A stretch of 64,000 bases of DNA from Fibrobacterota bacterium (GTDB taxonomy: Bacteria; Fibrobacterota; Fibrobacteria; UBA5070). The DNA is taken from the NCBI GenBank assembly GCA_016715065.1, contig JADKBN010000006.1, positions 1 through 64,000 of the forward strand, given 5' to 3'. Below the pieces are notes generated by a model that saw only the letters and a program-made list of their open reading frames with translations, was not told where the DNA came from and did no database searches. The position numbers were made by a program, and so were the translations under genes. Below are positions 25,701-34,633 of this stretch, piece after piece (positions within the stretch are counted from its first letter, which is position 1; each line of letters opens with the position of its first letter).

Positions 25701-28700
25701 GGTCCGTGATCGTTGGGGGAATCCGGTTTTGGATACGGCAAGCCAAGACAAGGGACTCTATGTCCGTCTCGCCTATGTGGTCGCCAATGGGCGCTATCCA
25801 ACGATCAGCACGGACCCTCAGATGCTCACGGTGGATTCTGCGGGGACTTTGCTTTCTTCCGCCAAGTTTTCGTTCGATAAGAAGGGACGGGTCTCGGCGA
25901 CGGTCGAAGTCAGTTCCTTGGCCGCAGCGGGTGCGATCGGGGCACTTCGAGCGTCCATCCTAGATTCCTTGGGCAAGGAGTTGGGATCCGTCGGGGCGGC
26001 GCGAAATGCCGGTGTTCCCGATACGGCCTGGATCCGCTCGGCGGGGACTCCGATCACCATCCAATGGGTCAATCCATCCGGAGTGCGGTTGACCCCCTTT
26101 GACGCCTGGGTAGGAGATTGGATTCCAGTGCGTCTCAAAATGGTCAAGGATCGCAAGGGCTCCCTTTTCACAGGACGGATCGGCGTGAGCACCGTAGCTC
26201 CGATCTCCTTTTTTGCGGCGAAAGGTGATGCCGCCGCGGTCACCGGGGTTCAATTCGTCGGAGATTCCTTGAGCCAAGTGCTTTGGGTCCGGGCCAGCGA
26301 TTCGACCTCGAGGGGTTATTTGCAGGCAGCGTCGGATTCTTCTTCGGATCGCGTCGCTCCTGTGCGGTTCTCCTATCCATCCGTAACGCGGTCGGCATTC
26401 TTCGATCGCGACTGCGATGGCAGCGTGGATAGCTTGGCTGTGTGGTTCAACGGTCCCTTGGCTTTCCGGGATGCGAACTCGGTGGCTGTTGGCGACAGCT
26501 TGAATGTCCGTTTCCCTCATCACTTCCTCTCGTTGTCCGCCAAGGGAGCTCCCCAAACCGTTCAGGTACGGGATTCGATGGTGACCTTCGGTTGGAATCC
26601 GGCATCGGTACTGGCTGCCGACACTCGCGAAAACTTCATTTCTCTGGTCAACCCGCTCTCCGGTACCAGGAGGGTCGATACGCTTGTCGCACCGCTGGAT
26701 CAAGCCAAGCCGGTTTTCCTGGAGGCAAGCGACAACCAGTCATGGAGCGCTTCAGGCGCAACAGATTCCTTTGTGGTTCGCTTCTCGGAAACCATGGACG
26801 TTTCGAGCTTCGCTCTCGGAGCGGCGGTTCCGTTCAAACTGGTTCGCAATGGTGTCGAAATTCCGCTGACCACGGCTCGCTTGGTGCGCGCCGTCCAGGC
26901 GGTCGACAGTGGTTTGTACGCCTTCGTGGTCTCTTCCTCCACCATCCTTGGAATGAACGGGGATTCCCTCCGCATCGACCCGGCATTGCTCAAGGATTTG
27001 GCCGCCAACCAAGCCTCGGATTGCCACACCACCAGGGCTCTCCATGTGTTTTCACCCTTCCGTCCGCTGGATGGATACGTGTGGGATGTCACAGGTGATG
27101 GCAATGCGGATTCCATCCGCCTGGCCTTCCGAGACAGTTTGGGAACGTTTCCGGAACGAATCTTTGTCCGGTGGGGAACTCCTGCGGAAACTCTCACGAT
27201 CCTTAAATCAGAGCTCATCGCTGCCGGTGTCAAGACCTCGGACTCCGCCTTCACCGTCCCCACGCGAGGATGGGTTGGCCAGACCATCGTCATCGACGGG
27301 ATCACGGTGGTGAACGCGCCGCGCACCCGTGGTCCGGCGGATACCGCCTACTACCTGGGAACCACCTTGCGGTCGTGGTTGCGGGATCGGGTGCCACCGG
27401 TGGTGATCCATTCGTATGTCAGCCAGGATATTTCCAACCGCGACCTACAGGGACGCATGGATACTCTCCAGGTCTATTTCTCGGAAACCGCCAACGGTTG
27501 CGGAGTTGGCGACAATCCCGCCGGTTGCCTGAGCCTGAGGGACAGGGCCACGAAAGCGGAATTTGTCTTCCCGAAGGGTGCCTACATCAGCGCCATCACG
27601 GACCTTCCCAACGGCGCACGTTGGACCATTTTGCTTCCGCAGGATGGGAATCCGATCAACCCCAATTCGCAAGTTCGGGGAACACCGAACTCCAAGGGCG
27701 GACTGCTCGCGGATGTGGAGAAGAATGTGGCCGGCGACAACGCGTCCTGGATCAGGATCCTGATGGATGTTCCACCGCCCAACCGGGGGTGGATGTTGGA
27801 TCGCAACGGGGATGGCAAGGTCGATGGTGTCTACCTCGAGTACTCGCCTGCTCGCAAGCCGCTCCCAGGCATTATTCTGCCTTCTTTCACGTTTGAATGG
27901 GGAACCCTGGCTGGTTCTGCCGTCACGCTGCGGTCGGATTCCAGCTTCCAGGTCGACTCTCTCCATTGGATGGCGGTCCTCAATCAGCCTGGAGAGTTCG
28001 GTGCGACCTCCTATGGACCGGCAGCGCTTCGAAATCTGGGGACCCAGATCACCAACACCATGTTCAAGTTCCCGGTGCTGGACAGCGTGGGCCCCGTGCT
28101 CCTTCCTGGAGCGATCTTGAAGCCCTCGGCTAGCCCGACCGGTTCGGATACCGTGATCGTCACACCTTCCGAGCCGATGTCCGCTCCGACTCTCTCCCGA
28201 TTGGTGGAGTTCCGTCGCAAGGGTGTTGCCGTGGGAGTCGACCAAGTCGGATTCATCTCGGCCACATCCAGACTCGATGGATCCTGGGTGGTGGTGCTGG
28301 CTCCCGACAGTCACTTCCGACCCAATCCGGGTGACGAGGTCCGACTCTCCACTTCCGGCTCGGCTCGAGACCAGGTCGGTTCAGGGAATGCGCCCCATCC
28401 CGCCCATCCGTGGGTGCCGTTGCTGGGAAATCTGCGTACCCCTCATGTGGCAGGTTATTACGACCGGTCCAAGGATGGGCGCATCGAGACCGCGGTGGTG
28501 GAATTCGCCGCTCCGGTTCCGGTGGGCGCGATCATTCGAGTGACAAATCCTGACGGCAACAAGGGCGATTTCCGGGAGTACAAGGTCTTGGCTGCGGATT
28601 CCAACCGCACCCAATTCGATCTTTCCTTCGCCGATCGCCCCTGGGCTCAGGATCTGACGGCGTGGACAGCCACCGATCTGGGACTCATGGTCGCCCCTGC

Positions 28701-29652
28701 CGGTGCGGATACGGCCATTCGCGGAGGGGCATTCCAGATCTCCGATCGGGTCGAACCGGTTGCGGTCGAAGCGAAGCTCCGCCTGACCAGCGATACGGCA
28801 TCCTTCGACACCTTGATCGTCAGGTATTCGGAGCTGGTTCGCGTCGATCAGTCCAAGCCGATCTTTTCCATCCGGCCTTCAGGAGATTCCACCGGAGTGG
28901 GCGTGTTCGTTTATCCTGTGGCGATGAAAATCGATTCGGTGAACAAAACCATCATCTACTTCTTGCGGCCTATCCCGGGTGACTCGTCCCAGATCAACCC
29001 GATGGACGGTGACTGGTTGCGCCTGACCAACGCGGTGACGGATCTGAACGGGAACACTCCAGGAGCCGTGGCCAAGTGGGTGAAGGTGACCGGCAATACC
29101 CGCGAATTCCTTCCCAAGCCCACACTGACCAATACCCTGGTTCAACCGCCGGCGAAGTCGGGAACCAAAATCGAAGTTCCGGACAATGCGATCGTATTCC
29201 GCCCCACCGAACCAAGGGGGACAGGATCTTGGATTCGATACAATCCGGTTACCGGAGAAAAGTTGCCGACCGAGCATTCGAACACGCCGAAAGACCTTCG
29301 CGACTACTCAAATGGAGGCTCCGCGGCCACGGTCTTCTACGTGACCACGAACGTCCCGACCAAGCTGACGATCTACATCTACGATCTGGTCGGTACCTTC
29401 GTGAACACCAAGGAGCTCGACATCACGCAGAAAATGCTCGATGATGCACCCAAGAGCTCGATTGGTCTGCTGGATGCCGGTATCCAGTGGTTCGGCGAGG
29501 ACGTGAACATGCGGGTGGTTGGACATGGGATCTATCCCACCCGTCTGATCGCCTACCGCAATCCTAGCCAGAAGGAAAAGGATGCGGGGGTGGTCAAAGG
29601 CTCGATCAGCAACACCTTGGTGAAGGTCGGGGTTCGTCCGCCCTCGGAGTGA
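22777..29652 (+). CDS. Giant secreted modular surface protein with beta-helix and repeated DxDGxxD/SE modules
   Basis: 2291 residues from ATG 22777 (AGGAG 7 nt upstream). Signal peptide: LSVIGLATLLLALPSQAA. Residues about 35-400 look like a right-handed beta helix (TIQITVAPGTYTGSQIRINN, VRLEGLIIDGNSAL, RIHNNTFYNNSTTFGAHYKA). Residues about 400-1200 are beta-rich with Ig-like stretches. Four units then repeat about every 225 residues, each opening with a calcium-loop-like motif: FDRDCDGSVDSLAVWF (about 1208), WDVTGDGNADSIRLAF (1433), LDRNGDGKVDGVYLEY (1672) and YDRSKDGRIETAVVEF (1893). About 120 residues later each has an SE motif (RFSETMDVS, YFSETANG, TPSEPMS, RYSELVR). The C-terminus (LTIYIYDLVGTFVNTKEL, GHGIYPTRLIAY) resembles a FlgD-like or sorting domain. 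Probably adhesive or polysaccharide-binding. Confidence 0.8.
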   Translation: MRIKLSDKMIKSGRLSVIGLATLLLALPSQAAIVPCAASDVATLQACINTAPALQAAAGQTPSNDTIQITVAPGTYTGSQIRINNRKNVWLVGNTTGAESARPRILYQDTLHKYTDTVASFRNDTSISNVYGQNNGAVWIHKSANVRLEGLIIDGNSALSAASNRIYAYPATLGKGATVEVRGNVGVNIVMSRDVQLRYISVTNAWYGISVLSPNLGGAYSFPDPNDPKSEVIATLPTSQAGKYGNHLIERCRIYDNVTGLFFWRDWDLNSVVRNNLFWGNYLRHWSDPKYDGANYITNLKAIDNVPWFNLPGYKRKTDNLKWTTVGGAIYTTDVALTPYRIHNNTFYNNSTTFGAHYKAGTQHLFYNNLIGRPYQFFRSASALSGAVTQTERQTEMLQYFSEHQRANRVVGQDGVPSAAQRLEPLHIWNNDSANLRLFRMRMIKTPNANWPQGRSWSNDPGTCDSLPMTWVPDTATGATTLQTLSDTGGVVKWIRNNMWAGTVPDIEDGKTADGDWSPPYLPRGIRRYLAPGVDSVFRDVSTFDVRWTLGFPVDTTGPGTAKWLAPLATEQLRIRTGGWTSYEGSGPGSIPVGALDASGAWAAPVKRLILKDTLIESVKNGLVKFNMNVSGDGIQNSDIVSLKVYSAKFYNDIPVADTIFNQGILPGNTKVSTRPNSILSSRVWPTQYDFVSTDWNRTLYSVDDTLTTSKLRPNHSFIGAISDPSKWLADTNLYARAEVVLVAQLADGSTIYSNPGVFMFSRPRFQFDVKVTDLAGNELPKDVDGISRLVTARQPLIVTVRAKNIAKLPVDYKGYANMQLGDAGLLHGAGDNLQKLDLGVYSPIHPNDIVQSRLLKNDSVVDTMRVEASTYLATAVNGTLIYRAVFWGQNDSLLPYFLEGRSDPLKVVSGSIYQVTIDSVYRDSTLLFAPSVAIKTYLNDSANGRRDTLLTDGKSTSDNLGYADRNERLRLILQVRDRWGNPVLDTASQDKGLYVRLAYVVANGRYPTISTDPQMLTVDSAGTLLSSAKFSFDKKGRVSATVEVSSLAAAGAIGALRASILDSLGKELGSVGAARNAGVPDTAWIRSAGTPITIQWVNPSGVRLTPFDAWVGDWIPVRLKMVKDRKGSLFTGRIGVSTVAPISFFAAKGDAAAVTGVQFVGDSLSQVLWVRASDSTSRGYLQAASDSSSDRVAPVRFSYPSVTRSAFFDRDCDGSVDSLAVWFNGPLAFRDANSVAVGDSLNVRFPHHFLSLSAKGAPQTVQVRDSMVTFGWNPASVLAADTRENFISLVNPLSGTRRVDTLVAPLDQAKPVFLEASDNQSWSASGATDSFVVRFSETMDVSSFALGAAVPFKLVRNGVEIPLTTARLVRAVQAVDSGLYAFVVSSSTILGMNGDSLRIDPALLKDLAANQASDCHTTRALHVFSPFRPLDGYVWDVTGDGNADSIRLAFRDSLGTFPERIFVRWGTPAETLTILKSELIAAGVKTSDSAFTVPTRGWVGQTIVIDGITVVNAPRTRGPADTAYYLGTTLRSWLRDRVPPVVIHSYVSQDISNRDLQGRMDTLQVYFSETANGCGVGDNPAGCLSLRDRATKAEFVFPKGAYISAITDLPNGARWTILLPQDGNPINPNSQVRGTPNSKGGLLADVEKNVAGDNASWIRILMDVPPPNRGWMLDRNGDGKVDGVYLEYSPARKPLPGIILPSFTFEWGTLAGSAVTLRSDSSFQVDSLHWMAVLNQPGEFGATSYGPAALRNLGTQITNTMFKFPVLDSVGPVLLPGAILKPSASPTGSDTVIVTPSEPMSAPTLSRLVEFRRKGVAVGVDQVGFISATSRLDGSWVVVLAPDSHFRPNPGDEVRLSTSGSARDQVGSGNAPHPAHPWVPLLGNLRTPHVAGYYDRSKDGRIETAVVEFAAPVPVGAIIRVTNPDGNKGDFREYKVLAADSNRTQFDLSFADRPWAQDLTAWTATDLGLMVAPAGADTAIRGGAFQISDRVEPVAVEAKLRLTSDTASFDTLIVRYSELVRVDQSKPIFSIRPSGDSTGVGVFVYPVAMKIDSVNKTIIYFLRPIPGDSSQINPMDGDWLRLTNAVTDLNGNTPGAVAKWVKVTGNTREFLPKPTLTNTLVQPPAKSGTKIEVPDNAIVFRPTEPRGTGSWIRYNPVTGEKLPTEHSNTPKDLRDYSNGGSAATVFYVTTNVPTKLTIYIYDLVGTFVNTKELDITQKMLDDAPKSSIGLLDAGIQWFGEDVNMRVVGHGIYPTRLIAYRNPSQKEKDAGVVKGSISNTLVKVGVRPPSE

Positions 29653-29710
29653 ATCTCATCGGGTCACTCTCCACCATGCTTGCTTCGGTGACCCGAATCG
29701 CTGGCCAATC

Positions 29711-29746
29711 AACCACCACGAAGCTTGCTTCGTGGTGGTTTTTTTT
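29711..29746 (+). terminator. Intrinsic terminator after the giant surface protein gene
   Basis: AACCACCACGAAGC (29711-29724), loop TT, GCTTCGTGGTGGTT (29727-29740), then a run of eight T. Perfect 14-bp stem, 59 nt after the stop codon. Confidence 0.9.
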
Positions 29747-29754
29747 GATGGCGA

Positions 29755-30687
<933 letters not shown>

Positions 30688-30723
30688 GGCAGAATGATAA
30701 ATCCGCGATCCCGGCCCGATGTC

Positions 30724-30758
30724 GTTCGGAGGTCGGGTCACAAGCCCGACCTCCGAAC
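30724..30758. repeat. 14-bp perfect inverted repeat
   Basis: GTTCGGAGGTCGGG (30724-30737), 7-nt spacer, and exact reverse complement (30745-30758). It lies between the 3' end of leuD and the 5' end of the sigma-54 activator gene, both on the minus strand. No T-run follows, so it is either a weak terminator for leuCD or a protein-binding site in front of the activator gene. Confidence 0.6.
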
Positions 30759-30764
30759 ACTGAC

Positions 30765-31367
30765 TCAGGCGAAGGTGTTCACGTAGGGCAACTTCCGGGC
30801 GACGGCTTCGATCTCCCCGAAGTCGCGCAACAGTTCCGAGGTGGCGTCCCAGCCACCGGTCAGAAACTGTTTGCGCGGTCCATCGGGTACGGTGGCGGGA
30901 AAGGATTTTCCGCCGGCGGTGACCGTCGAGGATTCAAGATCCACCACAACCTCCGCCTTGGGGTTCGCTTCCACGATCGACTGGATCGCTTCGGCGTCCG
31001 CAGGGCTCACGTGCACGCAGGGGAGTCCCATGGCCACGGTGTTTCCGTAGAAGATCTCCGAGTAGCTCACCGCGACGATGGCGCGCACTCCCCAGCGGTA
31101 GATCGCCTGGGGGGCGTGTTCGCGCGACGAGCCGCAGCCGAAGTTGGAGTTGGCGACCAGCACGTTCGCGCCTTGGAATCTGGCGTCGTCGAACGGGTGG
31201 ACCTTGCCCTTGGCCTTGTCCTGCAGACGATCGTCTTCGAACGCGTGCTCGCCGAGTCCGTCGAAGCTCACGCAGCGCAGGAAACGCGCCGGGATGATGC
31301 GGTCGGTGTCGATGTCGTTGCCGTGCACGGGCACCGCCGTGCCCTTGATCGATTTGATCTCGCTCAT
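30765..31367 (-). CDS. leuD: 3-isopropylmalate dehydratase small subunit
   Basis: 200 residues, the usual size. Family blocks are GTAVPVHGNDIDTDRIIPAR, NFGCGSSREHAPQAIYRWG and FYGNTVAMGLPCV. With LeuC it isomerises 2-isopropylmalate to 3-isopropylmalate in leucine synthesis. The ATG starts 1 nt after the leuC stop, so the subunits are made from one transcript. Confidence 0.96.
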   Translation of the reverse strand: MSEIKSIKGTAVPVHGNDIDTDRIIPARFLRCVSFDGLGEHAFEDDRLQDKAKGKVHPFDDARFQGANVLVANSNFGCGSSREHAPQAIYRWGVRAIVAVSYSEIFYGNTVAMGLPCVHVSPADAEAIQSIVEANPKAEVVVDLESSTVTAGGKSFPATVPDGPRKQFLTGGWDATSELLRDFGEIEAVARKLPYVNTFA

Positions 31368-31368
31368 C

Positions 31369-32799
31369 TCAGGCTCCCTTCTTCGCCAAAACGGCGCGAA
31401 CGTCGGTGATCTTGCCTTCCAAGGCGGCCACGGCGGCCATGGCCGGGCTCAACAGCAGGGTGCGGCCGGATGGCGACCCCTGTCGTCCCTTGAAGTTGCG
31501 ATTGGACGTGCTTGCCGAAATCTGTCTTCCCACGAGCTTGTCGGGGTTCATGGCCAGGCACATGGAACATCCCGCCTGGCGCCATTCGAAGCCGTGCGCC
31601 AGGAAGACCTTGTCCAGCCCCTCCGCTTCGGCCATCTTCTTGACGATTTCCGACCCGGGAACCACGAAGGCCTTGATGCCCGCCGGGACCTTTCCGCCGT
31701 GCAGTTCGGCCACGCGTGCCGCCTCGCGCAGGTCGGAAATGCGACCGTTGGTGCACGAACCGATGAACACCACATCCACCTTGGTGCCCGCGATCGGTTG
31801 CCCGGGCTGCACGCCCATGTACTCGTAGGCTTCCAGGATGTTGGGACGTTCCGCCGCATCGAAGCTCTCGGCGGTCGGGATGCCCTCGCTGACGCCCACG
31901 GCTTGGTCCGGGGAGATGCCCCAGGTCACGGTGGGCTCGATGTCGGCGGCCTGGTAGCGCACCACGTCCGCATAGGCGGCGTCCTTGTCGGACGCGACGG
32001 ATTTCCACCATTCCACAGCCTTGTCCCAGGCGGCTCCCGAGGGAGCTTCCGGACGGCCCTTCAAGTAGTCAAAAGTTGTCTGGTCGGGATTGATGTATCC
32101 GCAGCGCGCGCCGCCTTCGATCGCCATGTTGCAGACGGTCATGCGCTCTTCCATGCTCATCGCCTCGATGACGCTTCCGGCGAATTCGTACGCGTACCCG
32201 ACGCCACCCTTGGCGGTGAGCTTGCGCAGGATGTACAGGATGACGTCCTTGGCGTACACGCCCGGATTCAATTTTCCATCCACCTCGATGCGACGCACCT
32301 TCATGCGCCCCATCGACAAGGTCTGGGTGGCCAGCACGTCGCGGACCTGGCTGGTTCCGATGCCGAACGCGATGGCTCCGAAGGCGCCGTGGGTGGCCGT
32401 GTGGCTGTCTCCGCAGGCCACGGTCATGCCTGGCTGCGTGAGCCCCTGTTCGGGCGCCACGATGTGCACCACACCCTGCTTGCCAGATCCGGGTTGGTAC
32501 AGGCGGATCCCGAACTGCTTGCAGTTGGTCTCGATCGCCTTCATCATCTGCTCGGCCAGGTCGTCCTTGTAGGGGCGGCTCTGGTCTTCGGTGGGAACGA
32601 TGTGGTCGACCGTCGCGACGGTGCGTCCCGGGAACGGAACGGACAGATTCCGGTCGCGGAGCATCTCGAACGCCTGGGGGCTGGTCACCTCGTGGATCAT
32701 GTGCAGTCCGATGAACAGCTGGTATTGACCGGAGCTCAAACGTCGCACGACATGGGCGTCGAACACCTTGTCGTAGAGAGTCTTGCCTGCATTGTCCAC
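31369..32799 (-). CDS. leuC: 3-isopropylmalate dehydratase large subunit
   Basis: 476 residues, standard for bacterial LeuC. Aconitase-family motifs are ACGDSHTATHGAFGAIAFGI, FIGSCTNGRISDLREAARV and QAGCSMCLAMNPD; the cysteines in the last two bind the 4Fe-4S cluster. GTG 32799 is chosen because GGAGG lies 6 nt upstream and the protein then starts VDNAGKTLYDKVFDAHVV as in homologues. The in-frame extension to 32970 is not conserved-looking. First gene of leuCD, transcribed divergently from the HD-GYP gene. No leuA or leuB nearby. Confidence 0.96.
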   Translation of the reverse strand: MDNAGKTLYDKVFDAHVVRRLSSGQYQLFIGLHMIHEVTSPQAFEMLRDRNLSVPFPGRTVATVDHIVPTEDQSRPYKDDLAEQMMKAIETNCKQFGIRLYQPGSGKQGVVHIVAPEQGLTQPGMTVACGDSHTATHGAFGAIAFGIGTSQVRDVLATQTLSMGRMKVRRIEVDGKLNPGVYAKDVILYILRKLTAKGGVGYAYEFAGSVIEAMSMEERMTVCNMAIEGGARCGYINPDQTTFDYLKGRPEAPSGAAWDKAVEWWKSVASDKDAAYADVVRYQAADIEPTVTWGISPDQAVGVSEGIPTAESFDAAERPNILEAYEYMGVQPGQPIAGTKVDVVFIGSCTNGRISDLREAARVAELHGGKVPAGIKAFVVPGSEIVKKMAEAEGLDKVFLAHGFEWRQAGCSMCLAMNPDKLVGRQISASTSNRNFKGRQGSPSGRTLLLSPAMAAVAALEGKITDVRAVLAKKGA

Positions 32800-32954
32800 T
32801 AGGATCCTCCATCGCACCGCCGCGCACATGCCCGGCACAGAAGGGAACTTAGCCCCCGAAGGAGGGTGCGGGCAATGCGAGCGTGCGCATGATTCCCATG
32901 CCTTCCCGACATGGCTACCCATGCGTGGCATTGGAATGGTACGATCTGACTTCC

Positions 32955-34196
32955 ATGCGAGGACTCCCACTTCACGAAAAGCTCGCCGGTCTCGTGCGCA
33001 TCGGCATCGCTCTGTATTCCGTCCGCGAGCTGGACGAACTTCTCGAAATGATCGTCGAGGAGGCGATGGATATCTGCGGTGCGGATGGCGGCACGCTCTA
33101 CCTGGTGCGCGATTCCATGCTGGAATTCCACATCACCAGAAACCGCAGCCTGGAAAAGGAGATCGGAAGGGAGCGGATGTTGGATTTTTTCGAGAGGCTC
33201 GTCATTCCGATCTCGACGTCTTCCATGGCGGGAACCTGCGCCCTGACCGGCAAGGCCATGAACATCCCGGACCTCTACTCCTTGCCTTCGGACTTTCCTT
33301 TCCGACACAATCCAGAGCTCGACCGCCGTACCGGATACAAATCGGTCTCCCAACTCACGGTGCCCATGCATGGTCGGACCGGTGGTTGCGTGGGCGTGCT
33401 CCAGATCCTCAATTCGCTGGACGCGGAGGGTAAACCCGTTCCGTTCGCCCCGGATGATGAAATGCTCCTATCCGCTTTCGCGGCGCAAGCCGGTGTTTCC
33501 ATCCAAAATGCCCAATTGGATGAAAAACTTCGTCGATCCCATCAGGAAACGCTGTTTCGGCTCTCCGGAGCGGCGGAGTACCGGGACAAGGAAACCTCCA
33601 ACCACATCCGTCGAATGAGCCATTATTCGAGGATCATCGCCACCGGAATCGGCTTGTCGCGTTTGGAAGTGGCCAGCATCCACCACGCGGCCCCGATGCA
33701 CGATGTTGGAAAGATCGGCATTCCTGACCGGATCCTGCACAAGCCAGGTCCGCTTACCGCCGAGGAACGGACGATCATGGAGAGCCATTGCCTGATCGGC
33801 GCGAGGATCCTGGAAGGGTCGGATGTTCCGGTGGTGCACCAAGCTTCCGTGTTAGCCCTGACTCACCATGAAAAATGGGACGGGACAGGGTACCCGCAGA
33901 GATTATCCGGTCGGCGCATTCCGCTGGAAGGCCGGATCGCTGCGGTGGCCGACGTATTCGATGCTTTGGCCAGCAGACGTTGTTACAAGGAAGCCTGGCC
34001 GGAGGACAAGGTTTTGGAGTACCTGATCGAACAGAAAGGGAAGCATTTCGATCCAGATCTTGTGGATTGTTTCCTGCAAAACATCGAAGAAGTCAGGCGT
34101 GTCCAGGCACAACACCTGGATACCGATGACGATTTCCAGAAGATCGAATCCCTTTCCTCGCACTTGTCCGACGAGGCGGTGGATCGGGCGGCTTGA
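32955..34196 (+). CDS. GAF-HD-GYP protein, putative cyclic-di-GMP phosphodiesterase
   Basis: 413 residues from ATG 32955; an in-frame ATG at 32883 exists. The GAF domain covers residues about 10-185 (MDICGADGGTLYLVRDSMLE, SMAGTCALTGKAMNIPD, VPMHGRTGGCVGVLQILNS). The HD-GYP domain covers about 205-380 with HDVGKIGIPDRILHKPG (HD plus GIPD), HHEKWDGTGYP (HHExxDGxGYP) and VFDALASRRCYK. All metal-binding and GYP residues are intact, so it should hydrolyse cyclic-di-GMP under control of a small ligand bound by GAF. Soluble; single gene. Confidence 0.9.
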   Translation: MRGLPLHEKLAGLVRIGIALYSVRELDELLEMIVEEAMDICGADGGTLYLVRDSMLEFHITRNRSLEKEIGRERMLDFFERLVIPISTSSMAGTCALTGKAMNIPDLYSLPSDFPFRHNPELDRRTGYKSVSQLTVPMHGRTGGCVGVLQILNSLDAEGKPVPFAPDDEMLLSAFAAQAGVSIQNAQLDEKLRRSHQETLFRLSGAAEYRDKETSNHIRRMSHYSRIIATGIGLSRLEVASIHHAAPMHDVGKIGIPDRILHKPGPLTAEERTIMESHCLIGARILEGSDVPVVHQASVLALTHHEKWDGTGYPQRLSGRRIPLEGRIAAVADVFDALASRRCYKEAWPEDKVLEYLIEQKGKHFDPDLVDCFLQNIEEVRRVQAQHLDTDDDFQKIESLSSHLSDEAVDRAA

Positions 34197-34237
34197 GCGG
34201 AGGGGCTTCGGTGGGGTGAGCCGGGCTTAGCGTACCG

Positions 34238-34579
34238 TCAGGCGACGGCGGCAGGCAGCATTTCCCGGCTTGCGTAGACCGGGATCAGTTGCTCGAGGTC
34301 GGTCATGACCAACAGATCGGTCATTTCGTCGCTGGGAGAGAGCAAGACGAGTTCGCCCCCCCGGCGTTGGAGCTTTTGGTGATGGGCCAGCAGAATGCCG
34401 AGTACGGCGCTGTCGAGCATCTCCACGCCACTCATGTCCAAGACGACCTGGCGGATGCCGGAATCTTCCGTTGCATCCGCGAGCATTCTCTTGAGTTCGG
34501 AAGTGGAACGCAGGTTCGCGACACCCTGGAGGGTGATCAAGATGCGGGCACCCTCTTCGATTTTAGTCAGGTCAAGCAT
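34238..34579 (-). CDS. STAS-domain anti-sigma factor antagonist
   Basis: 113 residues from ATG 34579 (AGGAGAG upstream). A single STAS domain: ARILITLQGVANLRSTSELK, then VVLDMSGVEMLDSAVLGILL, where the serine after LD is the usual phosphorylation site, then LVLLSPSDEMTDLLVMT. Probably the switch part of a partner-switching system; no kinase or phosphatase lies nearby. Last gene of the long minus-strand run, 54 nt after the LolB-like lipoprotein gene. Confidence 0.85.
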   Translation of the reverse strand: MLDLTKIEEGARILITLQGVANLRSTSELKRMLADATEDSGIRQVVLDMSGVEMLDSAVLGILLAHHQKLQRRGGELVLLSPSDEMTDLLVMTDLEQLIPVYASREMLPAAVA

Positions 34580-34633
34580 GTCTCTCCTCCACTTGAAGGT
34601 ATGTCCGGTTGCCAGTTCCGGCAAATCGTTCCT

